DNA of 64,000 bases, from assembly GCA_006226775.1 (NCBI GenBank), contig SBGD01000063.1:1-64000 (forward strand). Direction: 5' to 3'. The position numbers and the translations under genes were made by a program. The notes under the pieces are model-generated. The model ran no database searches and was not told where the DNA came from. It saw nothing but the letters and a program-made list of their open reading frames with translations. Source of the DNA: Paracoccaceae bacterium (lineage in GTDB: Bacteria; Pseudomonadota; Alphaproteobacteria; Rhodobacterales; Rhodobacteraceae). Shown piece after piece: positions 51,226 to 59,516 of the stretch (positions within the stretch are counted from its first letter, which is position 1; every line of letters starts with the position of its first letter).

Positions 51226-52317
51226 ATGACTGACAGCCCCCCGCCGCCCGCCAGCAATCCGGCCCCGAAGGTGGCCATCGCCGTGATCGTCCTCCTGCTG
51301 GTCCTCGTGGTGGTTTACGCGCTGACCGATCGGAGCGCCCCGTCCTCGTCGCGCGGGATCGTCTCGGCCCATGTGGTGCAGATCGCGCCGCGGGTGTCGG
51401 GCGAGGTGATCGACGTGCTGATCGTCGACGACGCGGTGGTGCAGGCGGGCGAGGCGCTCTTTGCCATCGATCCGCGGCCCTTCGAACTGGCCGTGCGCCA
51501 GGCCGAGGCCAACCTCGAGACCGCCTTGCAGAACGTCGATGCCTCCGGCGCCTCACTGGTGGCGGCGCAGGCGGCGGTCACCCAGGCGCGCGCGGCGCTG
51601 GACAATACCCGCGCCGAGGCCGAGCGCACCTTCCGGCTGGAAGAGCGCGGCATCGTCGCCAAAGCCCAGGGCGATCAGGCCCGCTCGGCCGTGGCCCAGG
51701 CCGAAGCTGCCCTGCAAAGCGCCGAGGCCAACCTGGAAAGCGCGCGGGTCCAGCTGGGGCCGCGGGGCAGGGACAACCCGGCCATCCTCGGCGCCGAGGC
51801 GCAGCTTGAAAAGGCGCAGTACGACCTCGCCTCGACCACCGTGAAGGCGCCGCATCGCGGCGTGGTGACCAACGTGACCCTCTCGGAGGGCCAGTTCATC
51901 GGGGCGGGCAACCCGGCGCTGACCTTCATCGATGCGGAGGCCGCCTGGATCACCGTCGACCTGCGCGAGAACCAGTTGCAGGCGGTCAATTCCGGCGATC
52001 CGGCGCATCTGCTCTTCGATGCCCTGCCGGGGCAGATCTTCGAGGGCCGCGTGCAGAGCGTCGCCTGGGGCATCAATCCCGGGCGCAACTCCCAGGACGG
52101 GCTGGTGGTCAACCAGCCGGCCAACCGCTGGTTCGAGCCGGCGCGGCGTATTCCGGTCAGGATCGAGATCGAGGGCGGCATGGAGAACTGGCCGCGCCGC
52201 GTGCGGGTCGGGGGCAAGGTCCATGCGGTGATCCTTGCCGACGGCGACAGCGGACCGATTGCCTGGCTCGCCCGGGGGACGCAGCGGTTGCGCTCCTCGT
52301 TCAGCTACCTGCACTGA
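51226..52317 (+). CDS. HlyD/EmrA-family membrane-fusion protein
   Basis: 363-residue periplasmic adaptor. Seen: one N-terminal membrane helix (about 15-37), a biotinyl-lipoyl half (VVQIAPRVSGEVIDVLIVDDAVVQAGEALFAIDPRPF), a long Ala-rich coiled coil (about 85-190), the second lipoyl half (TTVKAPHRGVVTNVTLSEGQFI) and a beta-barrel domain. GAGG 6 bases upstream sets ATG 51226. It is followed by a DUF2955 gene, the usual AaeA/AaeB-like pairing for efflux of aromatic acids or other toxic compounds. Confidence 0.9.
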   Translation: MTDSPPPPASNPAPKVAIAVIVLLLVLVVVYALTDRSAPSSSRGIVSAHVVQIAPRVSGEVIDVLIVDDAVVQAGEALFAIDPRPFELAVRQAEANLETALQNVDASGASLVAAQAAVTQARAALDNTRAEAERTFRLEERGIVAKAQGDQARSAVAQAEAALQSAEANLESARVQLGPRGRDNPAILGAEAQLEKAQYDLASTTVKAPHRGVVTNVTLSEGQFIGAGNPALTFIDAEAAWITVDLRENQLQAVNSGDPAHLLFDALPGQIFEGRVQSVAWGINPGRNSQDGLVVNQPANRWFEPARRIPVRIEIEGGMENWPRRVRVGGKVHAVILADGDSGPIAWLARGTQRLRSSFSYLH

Positions 52318-52324
52318 GCGCGCC

Positions 52325-53363
52325 ATGTATGTCACCCCGCGCCCCGATCCGATCGAAGACCCGCTCTATGGCATCCGCCTGGGGCTGCTGGGGGCGCTGG
52401 CTTACCTGGCGATCCCGATCCTTGACCCGGCGCTGCCGCCGATCATCGCCGCCTTGCCGGTGGGGCTGATCGCGGCGCAGCGCAAGGCCTTCGATCCCGT
52501 CAAGGTGATCGGCGGCGCGGCGGCGATGTGCGTGCTGCCCTGGGTCATGACCTGGGTGGTGGAATGGCTGCGGCCGATGCCGGCGGTCTATGTCGGGGCG
52601 ATGTGGCTGGTCTATTTCGCGGGCTTCCTGATGGTGCTGCGCAGCGGAGCGGCGGCGGGCATGCTGATCGTGATCGTGGCGGTGCTGATCTCGATCATGG
52701 GGATGCACGGCAGCGAGACGGTGGAAGTCATGCGCGACGGCTTCGTCCAGGCGTCGCTGGTGGCGCTGGTGGTCGGCCCGCTGGTGTACCTGCTGCTGCC
52801 CGCGCGCACGCGCGAGAAACACGTGGACGAGCCGGCGCCAAGCCCGGGCAACACCAACCTTGGGGGCGGCGATCCGGGCGACGGTTCTGCTGGGGCTGAG
52901 CTTCTGGCTTTATACCGTGATGCAGCCTTCGGACATGATGATGGCGGTGATCGCCGCCATGGTGCTGGTCTTTCCGACCCGCCGGGCAGTCTTTGCCGAG
53001 GCGCGGCAGCGGGTGCGCGCCACCTTCATCGGCAGCGCGCTGGCGGCCGTGGTGCTGGCGCTCTTCACCCTCTCGACGCATCTGCCGATCCTGCTGGGGC
53101 TGATCTTTCTCGGCGGGCTCTGGCTGGGCCAGAAGATGCTCTACGGGGCGCAGCCGAGCATGGTCTATCAATACGCCTTCTCGGTGGCACTGGCGCTGAT
53201 CGCCGGGGCGCTGAGCACCCAGGACGCGGCCTATGCCACCTTCACCCGGATCGTGCTGACCCTGACCGGCGCCTTTGCCGCCGCCTTCGCCGTGGCGCTG
53301 CTGGATGCGCTGACCGGCTGGCGCGAGGCCGTGCCACAGACCCGACGCGGGGTCACGACTTGA
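52325..53363 (+). pseudogene. DUF2955 membrane protein (FUSC/AaeB-like), frameshifted
   Basis: Two halves of one inner-membrane protein lie in different frames. The first half begins at ATG 52325 (YVTPRPDPIEDPLYGIRLGL) and runs through about five hydrophobic segments to PSPGNTNLG. The second continues from AAIRATVLLGLSFWLY to the stop at 53361-53363. Removing one G from the GGGGG run at 52862-52866 restores a single frame of 345 residues, the size expected for the family. Either a true mutation or a homopolymer sequencing error. As it stands, the first frame stays open into the next gene and would make an 858-residue fusion. Confidence 0.75.
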
Positions 53364-54901
53364 TGGCGGTGCTGAAGATGCTGGTCGGGCTGGTGTTCCT
53401 GACCGGGGGCCTCATTCTTGTTGCCCGGATGAGCTTCACGCTTCCGGTGTTGGCCAACCGGGTCGACAGCCGGGCGCTGCCCCCGGCCTGGGACGGGCCG
53501 CTGGCCGAAGCGCTCTCGGGGCGTGCCGCGGCGCATGCGGGGCTGACCGGGGTCGCGCCCTTGCAGAACGGCGCCGATGCCTTTGCCGCACGCATCATCC
53601 TGGCCGATGCCGCGGTCTCGTCGATCGATGCGCAGTATTACATCTGGCACGACGATCTGACCGGAACGCTGCTGCTGGGCGCGCTGGTGCGCGCGGCGGA
53701 CCGGGGGGTGCGGGTGCGCCTGCTGCTGGACGACAACGGCACCGGCGGGCTGGATGCAGAGCTGGCCGAGCTCGAGACCCATCCCAATATCGAGGTGCGG
53801 CTGTGGAACCCGTTCAACCTGCGCCGGTTCAAGATGCTGTCCTATGGCTTCGACTTCTTCCGACTCAACCGGAGGATGCACAACAAGTCCTTCACCGTCG
53901 ACGGGCGCGCCACCATCCTGGGCGGGCGCAATATCGGCGACGAGTATTTCGCCACCGGGCCGACCGCGCTGTTTGTCGATCTGGATGTGCTGGCCGTGGG
54001 CGACATCGTCCCCGAGGTCTCGGCGGATTTCGACCGCTACTGGCGCGCGAAGTCGGTCTATCCGGCCGGGCTGATCGTCGGCGCCCCGCGCAGCGGCAGC
54101 CCGCTCGAGGACCGTCTCGCCTCGCTCCAGTCCGACCCGCAACTGGCGGAATACCGCGAGATCCTGCGCTCGTCCGAAAGCGCCGCGGCGCTGGCCTCGG
54201 GCGATTTCGGGTTGGAGTGGACCCGGGTGAAGCTGGTCAGCGACGATCCGGTCAAGGGCGAGGGCGCGGTGCCGCGCGAGGACCTGCTGGCGACGCGGCT
54301 GGCGCAGGCCGTGGGCAAGATCGACGACCGGTTCGACGGTATTTCGCCCTATCTCGTGCCCGGCAAGATCGGGGTCCAGGCCTTCTCGACCCTCGTGTCG
54401 CGCGGGGTTGCGGTGCGGATGCTGACCAATTCGCTCGAGGCGACGGACGTGCTTCCGGTTCATGCCGGCTATGCCAAGTGCCGCAAGGACATGCTGGCCG
54501 CCGGGGTGGGGCTTTACGAGATGCGCCAGGAAGTGGCGGTCGATGCCCCGACCGACCGGCTGGGGCCTTTCGGATCCTCGGGGTCGAGCCTTCATGCCAA
54601 GACCTTTGCCGTCGATGGCGAACGGATCTTTGTCGGCTCGTTCAACTTCGATCCGCGGTCGACCACGCTCAACACCGAGATGGGGCTGCTGATCGACAGT
54701 TCCCGCATGGCGCAGGGGTTGCACGATGCCTTTGACGAGGGGTTGCGCGGCATTGCCTGGCGGATCGGGATCGAGAAGGGCAAGCCGGTCTGGATCGATC
54801 CCGACGGCGGCCCGACCCTGACCGAGGAGCCGGGCACGACGCTGTTCAACCGGGCCGCCTTGACGGTGATCGGATGGCTGCCGGTGGAGTGGCTGTTGTG
54901 A
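53363..54901 (+). CDS. Phospholipase D-family protein (cardiolipin synthase-like)
   Basis: 512-residue membrane-anchored protein. Seen: N-terminal membrane helix (LKMLVGLVFLTGGLILVARM), then two HKD motifs, HNKSFTVDG followed by GGRNIGDEYF, and LHAKTFAVDG followed by GSFNFDPRS. YIWHDDLTG and LLLDDNG are typical of the YmdC/ClsC group. Likely a phosphatidyl transferase in the inner membrane. Its ATG overlaps the stop of the DUF2955 frame (TGATG), so it belongs to the efflux operon. Confidence 0.88.
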   Translation: MAVLKMLVGLVFLTGGLILVARMSFTLPVLANRVDSRALPPAWDGPLAEALSGRAAAHAGLTGVAPLQNGADAFAARIILADAAVSSIDAQYYIWHDDLTGTLLLGALVRAADRGVRVRLLLDDNGTGGLDAELAELETHPNIEVRLWNPFNLRRFKMLSYGFDFFRLNRRMHNKSFTVDGRATILGGRNIGDEYFATGPTALFVDLDVLAVGDIVPEVSADFDRYWRAKSVYPAGLIVGAPRSGSPLEDRLASLQSDPQLAEYREILRSSESAAALASGDFGLEWTRVKLVSDDPVKGEGAVPREDLLATRLAQAVGKIDDRFDGISPYLVPGKIGVQAFSTLVSRGVAVRMLTNSLEATDVLPVHAGYAKCRKDMLAAGVGLYEMRQEVAVDAPTDRLGPFGSSGSSLHAKTFAVDGERIFVGSFNFDPRSTTLNTEMGLLIDSSRMAQGLHDAFDEGLRGIAWRIGIEKGKPVWIDPDGGPTLTEEPGTTLFNRAALTVIGWLPVEWLL

Positions 54902-54983
54902 TTTCCCCGGTCAAACAACCCAAGATTGTGTTTTCGCGATGGTCCAAAGCCATTTCATGTCGCGATTTATCCGCGCCGCAGCC

Positions 54984-55012
54984 CTTGAAAATCCTAGGGG
55001 TCCTCACCATAT
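54984..55012 (+). promoter_or_regulatory. RpoH-like promoter of the baeRF-type gene
   Basis: CTTGAAA (54984-54990), 14 bases, CACCATAT (55005-55012), matching the heat-shock form CTTGAAA-N14-CCCCATNT at 14 of 15 defined or free positions. CCATA-N7-TATGG (55007-55023) spans the -10 box. Transcript start expected near 55020. Confidence 0.6.
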
Positions 55013-55042
55013 CTCGTGTATGGCCCTGTTCATCTTCCATAT

Positions 55043-55095
55043 GAGGTTCCTGCCGAAAGCAGGAAGACTTCTGAACCGCCGGTAATCCCCGGTGG
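55043..55095 (+). ncRNA. Repeated structured leader element, copy B
   Basis: GAGG, hairpin TTCCTGC-CGAAA-GCAGGAA (55047-55065), linker ending TTCTGA, then stem CCGCCGG-TAATCC-CCGGTGG (55076-55095). The second stem contains one pair that is G-U in this RNA strand and would be an A-C mismatch in the complement. Copy A has the same first stem with a different loop. Located between an RpoH-like promoter and the baeRF-type gene. Confidence 0.6.
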
Positions 55096-55252
55096 ACCCG
55101 GCCCATCTGGCCGGATCGCGCCATTGGGGGCCTGATCTCTCGACATTCACGCAAATGCGCCGCGCAGACCCGCGCGACACCGCTTGGCACCCCTCGCCAG
55201 GCGCGTCTTCACGGGTGCCGCGCGGTCCCTGGAACACGACTGGAGATTTTAC

Positions 55253-56401
55253 ATGATGCACCTTGAAAACGATTACACCACCTTGCTGCAGGTCGATAAC
55301 GACGCGCCCTGCATCTCGCTCTACCAGCCGACCCACCGGACCTTCCCCGACAGGAAGCAGGATCCGATCCGCTTCGGCAACCTTCTGAAAGAGATCGAGA
55401 CATCGCTCGAGCGGCAGTATCCGTCCAAGCAGATCAGCGCCATCCTGCGCCCGTTCCGCGACCTGGCCGAGGATTCGCGGTTCTGGAACCAGACCCAGGA
55501 CGGGTTGGCGATCTTTGCCACCGCCGAGACCTTCAAGGTCTACAACCTGCAGCGGCCGGTCCAGGAGAAGGTGATCGTGGCCGACAGTTTCCACACCAAG
55601 CCGCTGATGCGCATCCTGCAATCCGCCGATCGCTACCATGTGCTCGGGCTCAACCGTCACGAGGCGACGCTGTTCGAGGGCAATCGCTATGCGCTCGACC
55701 TCGTCGATCCGGCGGGCGGGTTCCCGCAGCAGAACGACGCGCTGGCCAGCGCGGAGGAGGGCGGTCCGGAGCGGGCGAAGCGGGCGCATGGCCCCACCGG
55801 GTCGGGCCAGACCACCCGCCACGGCACCAACGTGCGCCAGGAGTCGCGCGACAACGACACGCGGCAGTTCTTCCGCGCGGTCGATGCGGCGGTGACCAAG
55901 ACCTATTCGCGGCCCTCGAACATGCCGCTGGTCCTCGCGGCGCTGCCCGAGCATCACCACATGTTCCGCGAGGTCAGCGACAACCCGGCGCTTCTGCCGG
56001 TGGCGATCGACGTCGATCCTTCGGCAATTTCGGCCGAGGAACTGCGCCGCCGCGCCTGGGAGATCGTGCTGCCGCGCTATCTCGAGCGGCTTGACGGGCT
56101 GATCGAGCGCTACGGCGCGGCCAAGGCCAATGGCGGCGGCAGTGCCGACCTGACCGAAATCGGCAAGGCGGCCGCGGCGGGGCGCATCGCCACCTTGCTG
56201 ATCGACGCCGAGCGCGTGGTGCCGGGGCATTTCAACCCGCAGACCGGCCATATCGGCTTTGCCCGTCTCGAGGACCCGGATGTCGACGATCTGCTCGACG
56301 ACCTGGGCGAACACGCGCTGCGCACCGGCGGGGATGTCGTCATCGTCCCGCCTGAGCGGATGCCCTCGGACACCGGCATCGCGGCGCTGTTCCGGTTCTA
56401 G
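55253..56401 (+). CDS. Bacterial eRF1-like protein (baeRF family 3 type)
   Basis: 382 residues. Seen: NDAPCISLYQPTHRTFPDRKQDPIRF near the start, FNLQRPV-like and HVLGLNRHEATLFEGN in the central domain (a region similar to eRF1/archaeal release factors), and GHIGFARLEDPDVDDLLDDLGEHALRTGGDVVIVP at the C-terminus. baeRF proteins have been proposed to act on stalled or damaged ribosomes. GGAG lies 7 bases before ATG 55253. Long leader with the repeated RNA element; two terminator-like hairpins follow. Confidence 0.78.
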   Translation: MMHLENDYTTLLQVDNDAPCISLYQPTHRTFPDRKQDPIRFGNLLKEIETSLERQYPSKQISAILRPFRDLAEDSRFWNQTQDGLAIFATAETFKVYNLQRPVQEKVIVADSFHTKPLMRILQSADRYHVLGLNRHEATLFEGNRYALDLVDPAGGFPQQNDALASAEEGGPERAKRAHGPTGSGQTTRHGTNVRQESRDNDTRQFFRAVDAAVTKTYSRPSNMPLVLAALPEHHHMFREVSDNPALLPVAIDVDPSAISAEELRRRAWEIVLPRYLERLDGLIERYGAAKANGGGSADLTEIGKAAAAGRIATLLIDAERVVPGHFNPQTGHIGFARLEDPDVDDLLDDLGEHALRTGGDVVIVPPERMPSDTGIAALFRF

Positions 56402-56420
56402 GACTGCTTCGTTCCGCGCG

Positions 56421-56452
56421 CCCCCGGCCCTGGTGACAGGGCCGGGGGTTTT
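56421..56452 (+). terminator. Rho-independent terminator of the baeRF-type gene
   Basis: Perfect 12-bp stem CCCCCGGCCCTG / CAGGGCCGGGGG with loop GTGA, followed by TTTT. Confidence 0.9.
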
Positions 56453-56554
56453 GCGCCTTTGTCGCCGGGGCCGGGCGCGGCACCGGCGACAATTGACTCC
56501 GATCCCGACCGCGCCCGGATTGGGTTTCCGCGTCTTGGGGGTTAAGAAGGCATG

Positions 56555-56577
56555 ACCACCCGGTTCGGGTGGTTTTT
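56555..56577 (+). terminator. Second terminator hairpin before the DHA2 transporter gene
   Basis: 8-bp stem ACCACCCG-GTT-CGGGTGGT followed by TTTT. Upstream, TTGACT sits at about 56494 after the first terminator, so a short independent transcript or a leader attenuator for the transporter gene is possible. The -10 box is weak. Confidence 0.65.
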
Positions 56578-56631
56578 CATGTCGAAGCGCGGGGCCCCGA
56601 GGTCCCGCGCATCCAGGAAGGAAACGCAGTC

Positions 56632-58116
56632 GTGGCGTCATCGCATACCGAATCGCAGCGATCCGACGAATCGCAGTACAGCCCGACCTCGGACCCGGTC
56701 CGCTGGCGGATCCTCTGGGTCCTGTTGATCACGATCTTCATGACCCTGGTCAGTGTCAGCATCGTCAACGTCGCGCTGCCCTCGATCCGGGTCGGGCTGA
56801 ATGCCTCGGAGGCAGACCTGCAATGGGTGCTCTCGGGCTTTGCGCTGACTTTCGGGGTGATCCTCGTGGCGGCCGGGCGGGCCGGCGACATCATGGGGCG
56901 GGGCGGGTTGTTCCTGATCGGCGTGGCGATCTTTACCGTCGCCTCGGTCGCGGCGGGGCTGGCGCCCAATGCCGAATGGCTCAACGCCGCGCGCTTTGCC
57001 CAGGGGATCGGCTCGGGCCTGCTGAACCCGCAGGGGCTGGGCATGATCCAGCATTATTTCCGCGGTGACGCGCGCGGGCGGGCCTTCGGCTATTTCGGCA
57101 CCACGGTCGGGTTTTCGGTGGCCATCGGCCCGGTGCTGGGCGGTCTGCTGATCGAGTTGGGCGGGCCGGAACTGGGCTGGCGGCTGACCTTCCTGGTCAA
57201 TGTGCCGATCGGCGTGCTGGCGATCATCCTGGGGCTGATGTGGTTTCCGCGCCCCTTGATCGTCCGGCTGCCACGGACCGGCAGCGGGCTGCGCTCGCTC
57301 GATCCGGTGGGGGCGGCGCTGCTGGGGCTGGCGGTACTGGCCATGCTGTTTCCCTTTGTCGAAAGCGGCGGCGGGGCGATCGTCTGGCTGCTGCTGCCGG
57401 CGGGCATGCTGCTGGTCTGGCTTTGGGTCCTGTGGGAGCGGCGCTATGTCCGGCTGGGGCTCAGCCCGATGGTCGATCTCAAGATCTTCTCGACCCGCAG
57501 CTATACCAACGGCATCACCATCATGGCGCTCTATTTCATGGGGGTGACCAGCGTCTGGGTGCTGGTGGCGCTTTACGTGCAGGAGGGCGACGGCAAGACC
57601 GCGCTGCAATCGGCCACCTTCGGCATTCCGGCGGCCCTGCTGTCGGCCTATGCCGCCCATTGGGCCGGAAGCCGCGTTGCCACTCTCGGCCGCAAGATGG
57701 TGGTCGTGGGCCTGCTCATCGCGCTGTTCGGCCTGGCCCTGAGCGTTGGCGTCGTCATGCTGTTCGAGGCGGGCCATATCAGCATCTGGTGGCTGATGGG
57801 CTCGCTGTCCTTCGTCGGCATCGCCCAGGGCATCGTGATCAGCCCGAACCAGACGCTGACCCTGGCGGATGTGCCGCTGGACTATGCCGGAAGCTCCGGC
57901 GCGATCATGCAGACCGGCCAGCGGATCGGCACGGCGGTGGGCATCGCGGTGATCACCGCGGCGGTCTTTGCCACGCTGGCGGTCTCGTCCTGGGGGATGG
58001 CGATGATCGTGGGGTTCGTGCTGATCGCGCTGGTGGTGGTGCTGGCGCTGGTGGTGGCCTTGCGCGACCTGGCCCAGCGCCGACAGCCGGCGCCGGCCCA
58101 TGCCCGCCAGACCTGA
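56632..58116 (+). CDS. MFS drug-resistance transporter, DHA2 (EmrB/QacA) type
   Basis: 494-residue membrane protein with about 14 hydrophobic segments. Seen: FMTLVSVSIVNVALPSIRVGL (DHA2 helix 1), LQWVLSGFALTFGVILVAAGRAGDIMGR (motif A) and GPVLGGLLIE (motif C of antiporters). The start GTG at 56632 is chosen for its AGGAAGGAAA ribosome site; upstream in-frame starts fall in the terminator hairpin. Followed 12 bp later by another MFS gene. Confidence 0.88.
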   Translation: MASSHTESQRSDESQYSPTSDPVRWRILWVLLITIFMTLVSVSIVNVALPSIRVGLNASEADLQWVLSGFALTFGVILVAAGRAGDIMGRGGLFLIGVAIFTVASVAAGLAPNAEWLNAARFAQGIGSGLLNPQGLGMIQHYFRGDARGRAFGYFGTTVGFSVAIGPVLGGLLIELGGPELGWRLTFLVNVPIGVLAIILGLMWFPRPLIVRLPRTGSGLRSLDPVGAALLGLAVLAMLFPFVESGGGAIVWLLLPAGMLLVWLWVLWERRYVRLGLSPMVDLKIFSTRSYTNGITIMALYFMGVTSVWVLVALYVQEGDGKTALQSATFGIPAALLSAYAAHWAGSRVATLGRKMVVVGLLIALFGLALSVGVVMLFEAGHISIWWLMGSLSFVGIAQGIVISPNQTLTLADVPLDYAGSSGAIMQTGQRIGTAVGIAVITAAVFATLAVSSWGMAMIVGFVLIALVVVLALVVALRDLAQRRQPAPAHARQT

Positions 58117-58128
58117 TCGGACGGTGCC

Positions 58129-59412
58129 ATGACCACACCGGATTTCGAGGAAACCCTGTTCGAGGCGCTGGTCGACAGCACCGAAGGCACCGGGGGCCTG
58201 TCGCCGGCGCAGGCCGCGCGTGAGCCGGGCAATTTCCTGCGCCACGCCGGATCGCTGTCGATGAGCAAGATCGCCGACGGGCTGATCGACCCGAAGCTGG
58301 TGCTGTCCTGGCTGCTGGCCCACCTGGGGGCCTCGGCCGTCTTCGTCGGCCTGCTGGTGCCGATCCGCGAGGCCGGGGCCCTGCTGCCGCAACTCTTCAT
58401 TGCACCGCGGGTGCAGGCCATGGACCGGCGCAAATGGGCCTGGGTCGCGGGCAGCATCGGACAGGGGGCCGCCGCGGCGGGCATCGTGCTGGCGGCCCTG
58501 ACGCTGAGCGGCGCGGCGGCGGGGGCGATGATCTGCGCGCTGCTGGCGGTGCTGGCGGTGTCGCGGTCGGTCTGTTCGGTCAGCTACAGCGACGTCTTGG
58601 GCAAGACCGTGGGCAGGTCGCGGCGGGGCGCGGCCACCGGCACCGCCACCTCGCTGGGGGCAGGGGCCGTGGTGATCTTTGCGCTGGTTCTCATGTCAGG
58701 GCTGATGGACCGGGCGGCGCTGGTCCTGGTGGCGATCTCGCTCGCGGCCTTGCTGTGGCTGGGGGCAGGGGTCCTGTTCTCGAGCCTCTGGGAGGAGCCG
58801 GCCCCGGGCGCGGCAGGCGCGCCGGCGCTGGGCCAGCTTGGCCTCCTGCGCCGCGATGCGACCTTGCGTCGGTTCATCTGGGCGCGCGGGCTTCTGACCT
58901 CGACGGCGCTGGCGCCGCCCTACATTGTGCTGCTGGGCGCTGAGGCGGGGCAGGGCAGCTTTGACCGCCTGGGCGCGCTGGTGCTGGCATCCTCGATCGC
59001 GTCGCTGCTCAGTTCCTGGATCTGGGGACGGATGGCGGACCGGTCGAGCCGTAGGGTGCTGATGGTCTCGGCTATGGTCGGGGCGTTGGCGCTCTTGTCG
59101 GCGGTGGCGCTGGACCTGGCGGGCGCTTCCGGCACGATCTGGGCGCTGCCCTTGGTGCTTTTCGCGCTGATGATCGCCTATCACGGGGTGCGGCAGGGGC
59201 GGGTGATCTACCTGGTCGACATGGCCCCCGACGACCGGCGCGCCGCCTATACTGCGGTGTCGAACACGGTGATCGGGCTCTTGCTGCTGGGATCGGGGCT
59301 GTTCGGCGCGCTGGCCTCGCTGGCCGGCCCGCAGGTGACGCTGCTGATCTTTGCCGCGATGGCGCTGGCGTCGATCGTGGTCACCCGGAGGCTTGACGAG
59401 GTGTCGTTTTGA
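58129..59412 (+). CDS. MFS transporter
   Basis: 427-residue membrane protein with 10-12 hydrophobic segments after an ~80-residue hydrophilic N-terminus (TPDFEETLFEALVDSTEG, then FLRHAGSLSMSKIADGLIDPKLVLSWLL). Contains GRMADRSSRRVLM, an MFS motif-A-like loop in the second half. Co-directional with the DHA2 gene and probably co-transcribed. Substrate unknown. Confidence 0.8.
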   Translation: MTTPDFEETLFEALVDSTEGTGGLSPAQAAREPGNFLRHAGSLSMSKIADGLIDPKLVLSWLLAHLGASAVFVGLLVPIREAGALLPQLFIAPRVQAMDRRKWAWVAGSIGQGAAAAGIVLAALTLSGAAAGAMICALLAVLAVSRSVCSVSYSDVLGKTVGRSRRGAATGTATSLGAGAVVIFALVLMSGLMDRAALVLVAISLAALLWLGAGVLFSSLWEEPAPGAAGAPALGQLGLLRRDATLRRFIWARGLLTSTALAPPYIVLLGAEAGQGSFDRLGALVLASSIASLLSSWIWGRMADRSSRRVLMVSAMVGALALLSAVALDLAGASGTIWALPLVLFALMIAYHGVRQGRVIYLVDMAPDDRRAAYTAVSNTVIGLLLLGSGLFGALASLAGPQVTLLIFAAMALASIVVTRRLDEVSF

Positions 59413-59516
59413 GCGGGCGCCGGAGACAAGGATTGCCGCCGAGACGCCGGGATTTGACAGCGCCCGGCGGGACATGATCTGAGCAGGGGCGGTTCTGCAA
59501 GCAAGAAAGGACTGAG

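Larger units (their letters stand above)
54902..55252. other. Leader region of the baeRF-type gene
   Basis: 351 bp without a supported gene. It holds the RpoH-like promoter (54984-55012), the structured repeat copy B (55043-55095) and about 150 bp of further leader to the start codon. Confidence 0.55.

Noticed and set aside
52855-52870. Programmed ribosomal frameshift in the DUF2955 gene
   Set aside because: No classical slippery heptamer, no stop codon at the shift point and no downstream pseudoknot was evident; a simple indel in a G-run is the more economical explanation.
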